Source: an uncultured Oscillospiraceae bacterium (GTDB lineage: Bacteria > Bacillota > Clostridia > Oscillospirales > Oscillospiraceae). From it: a stretch of 21,907 nucleotides of DNA. The notes below the pieces were generated by a model, which searched no databases, was not told the DNA's origin, and worked only from the letters and a program-made list of their open reading frames with translations. The position numbers were made by a program, and so were the translations under genes. Of this stretch, positions 21,889-21,907 are shown one piece after another (the first letter of the stretch is position 1; each line of letters begins with the position of its first letter). Location: assembly GCA_900758315.1 (NCBI GenBank), contig CAAERF010000404.1, positions 1 through 21,907 on the forward strand. The letters are read 5' to 3'.

Positions 21889-21907
21889 ACCCAAACTTTC
21901 TTCTCCA

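Overview
The window looks like a chromosomal segment of a GC-rich, anaerobic Gram-positive Clostridia, probably an Oscillospiraceae-type gut bacterium (Flavonifractor, Lawsonibacter or Oscillibacter-like). This is inferred from DUF1292 and VanW/G5 proteins, an ECF-type BioY, a DUF6323/DUF6179-like pair, strong AGGAGG ribosome sites, sigma-A-type promoters, and a teichoic-acid-type acylation cassette. No rRNA, tRNA, CRISPR array or transposase was seen.

Bases 1-4800 (+ strand) hold a four-gene cell-surface acylation operon with the division of labour of dltABCD but not its standard architecture. It runs: a membrane O-acyltransferase (MBOAT, 5' end cut by the window), a DltC-like carrier protein, an AMP-forming acyl ligase fused to a nitroreductase-family flavodomain, and a membrane-anchored SGNH (DltD-like) protein that ends in an ILEI/FAM3-type domain. 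The logical scheme is that the ligase loads the carrier protein, the flavodomain possibly oxidises or reduces the bound acyl group, and the MBOAT and SGNH proteins move it onto an extracellular glycan. A strong terminator closes the operon.

Bases 4800-11960 are ordinary host genes. They are bioY with a BirA-like operator over its promoter, a DUF6323/DUF6179-like pair, a DUF1292 protein, rpiB, a small membrane zinc-ribbon protein, a DUF2461 protein, a large VanW-family cell-wall protein whose promoter carries a perfect palindrome, and an unidentified 123-aa protein. Several clear promoters and terminators separate these units.

Bases 11964-21907 (- strand) are the late head-tail module of a siphovirus-type prophage, read from right to left. 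The order is portal (SPP1 gp6 type), scaffold, major capsid, head-tail connector, head closure, tail terminator, tail tube, tail chaperone with a -1 frameshift product, tape measure, a small tail protein, a tail hub/tip protein and an r1t-like holin. No endolysin follows the holin and no terminase, integrase or repressor is in view; the last three could lie beyond the right edge. The edge itself carries two back-to-back hairpins that look like a genome-wide interspersed repeat. The points most worth a second look are the ligase-nitroreductase fusion cassette, the ILEI-tailed SGNH protein, the CCCTTTC frameshift site, and the lysin-less end of the prophage.
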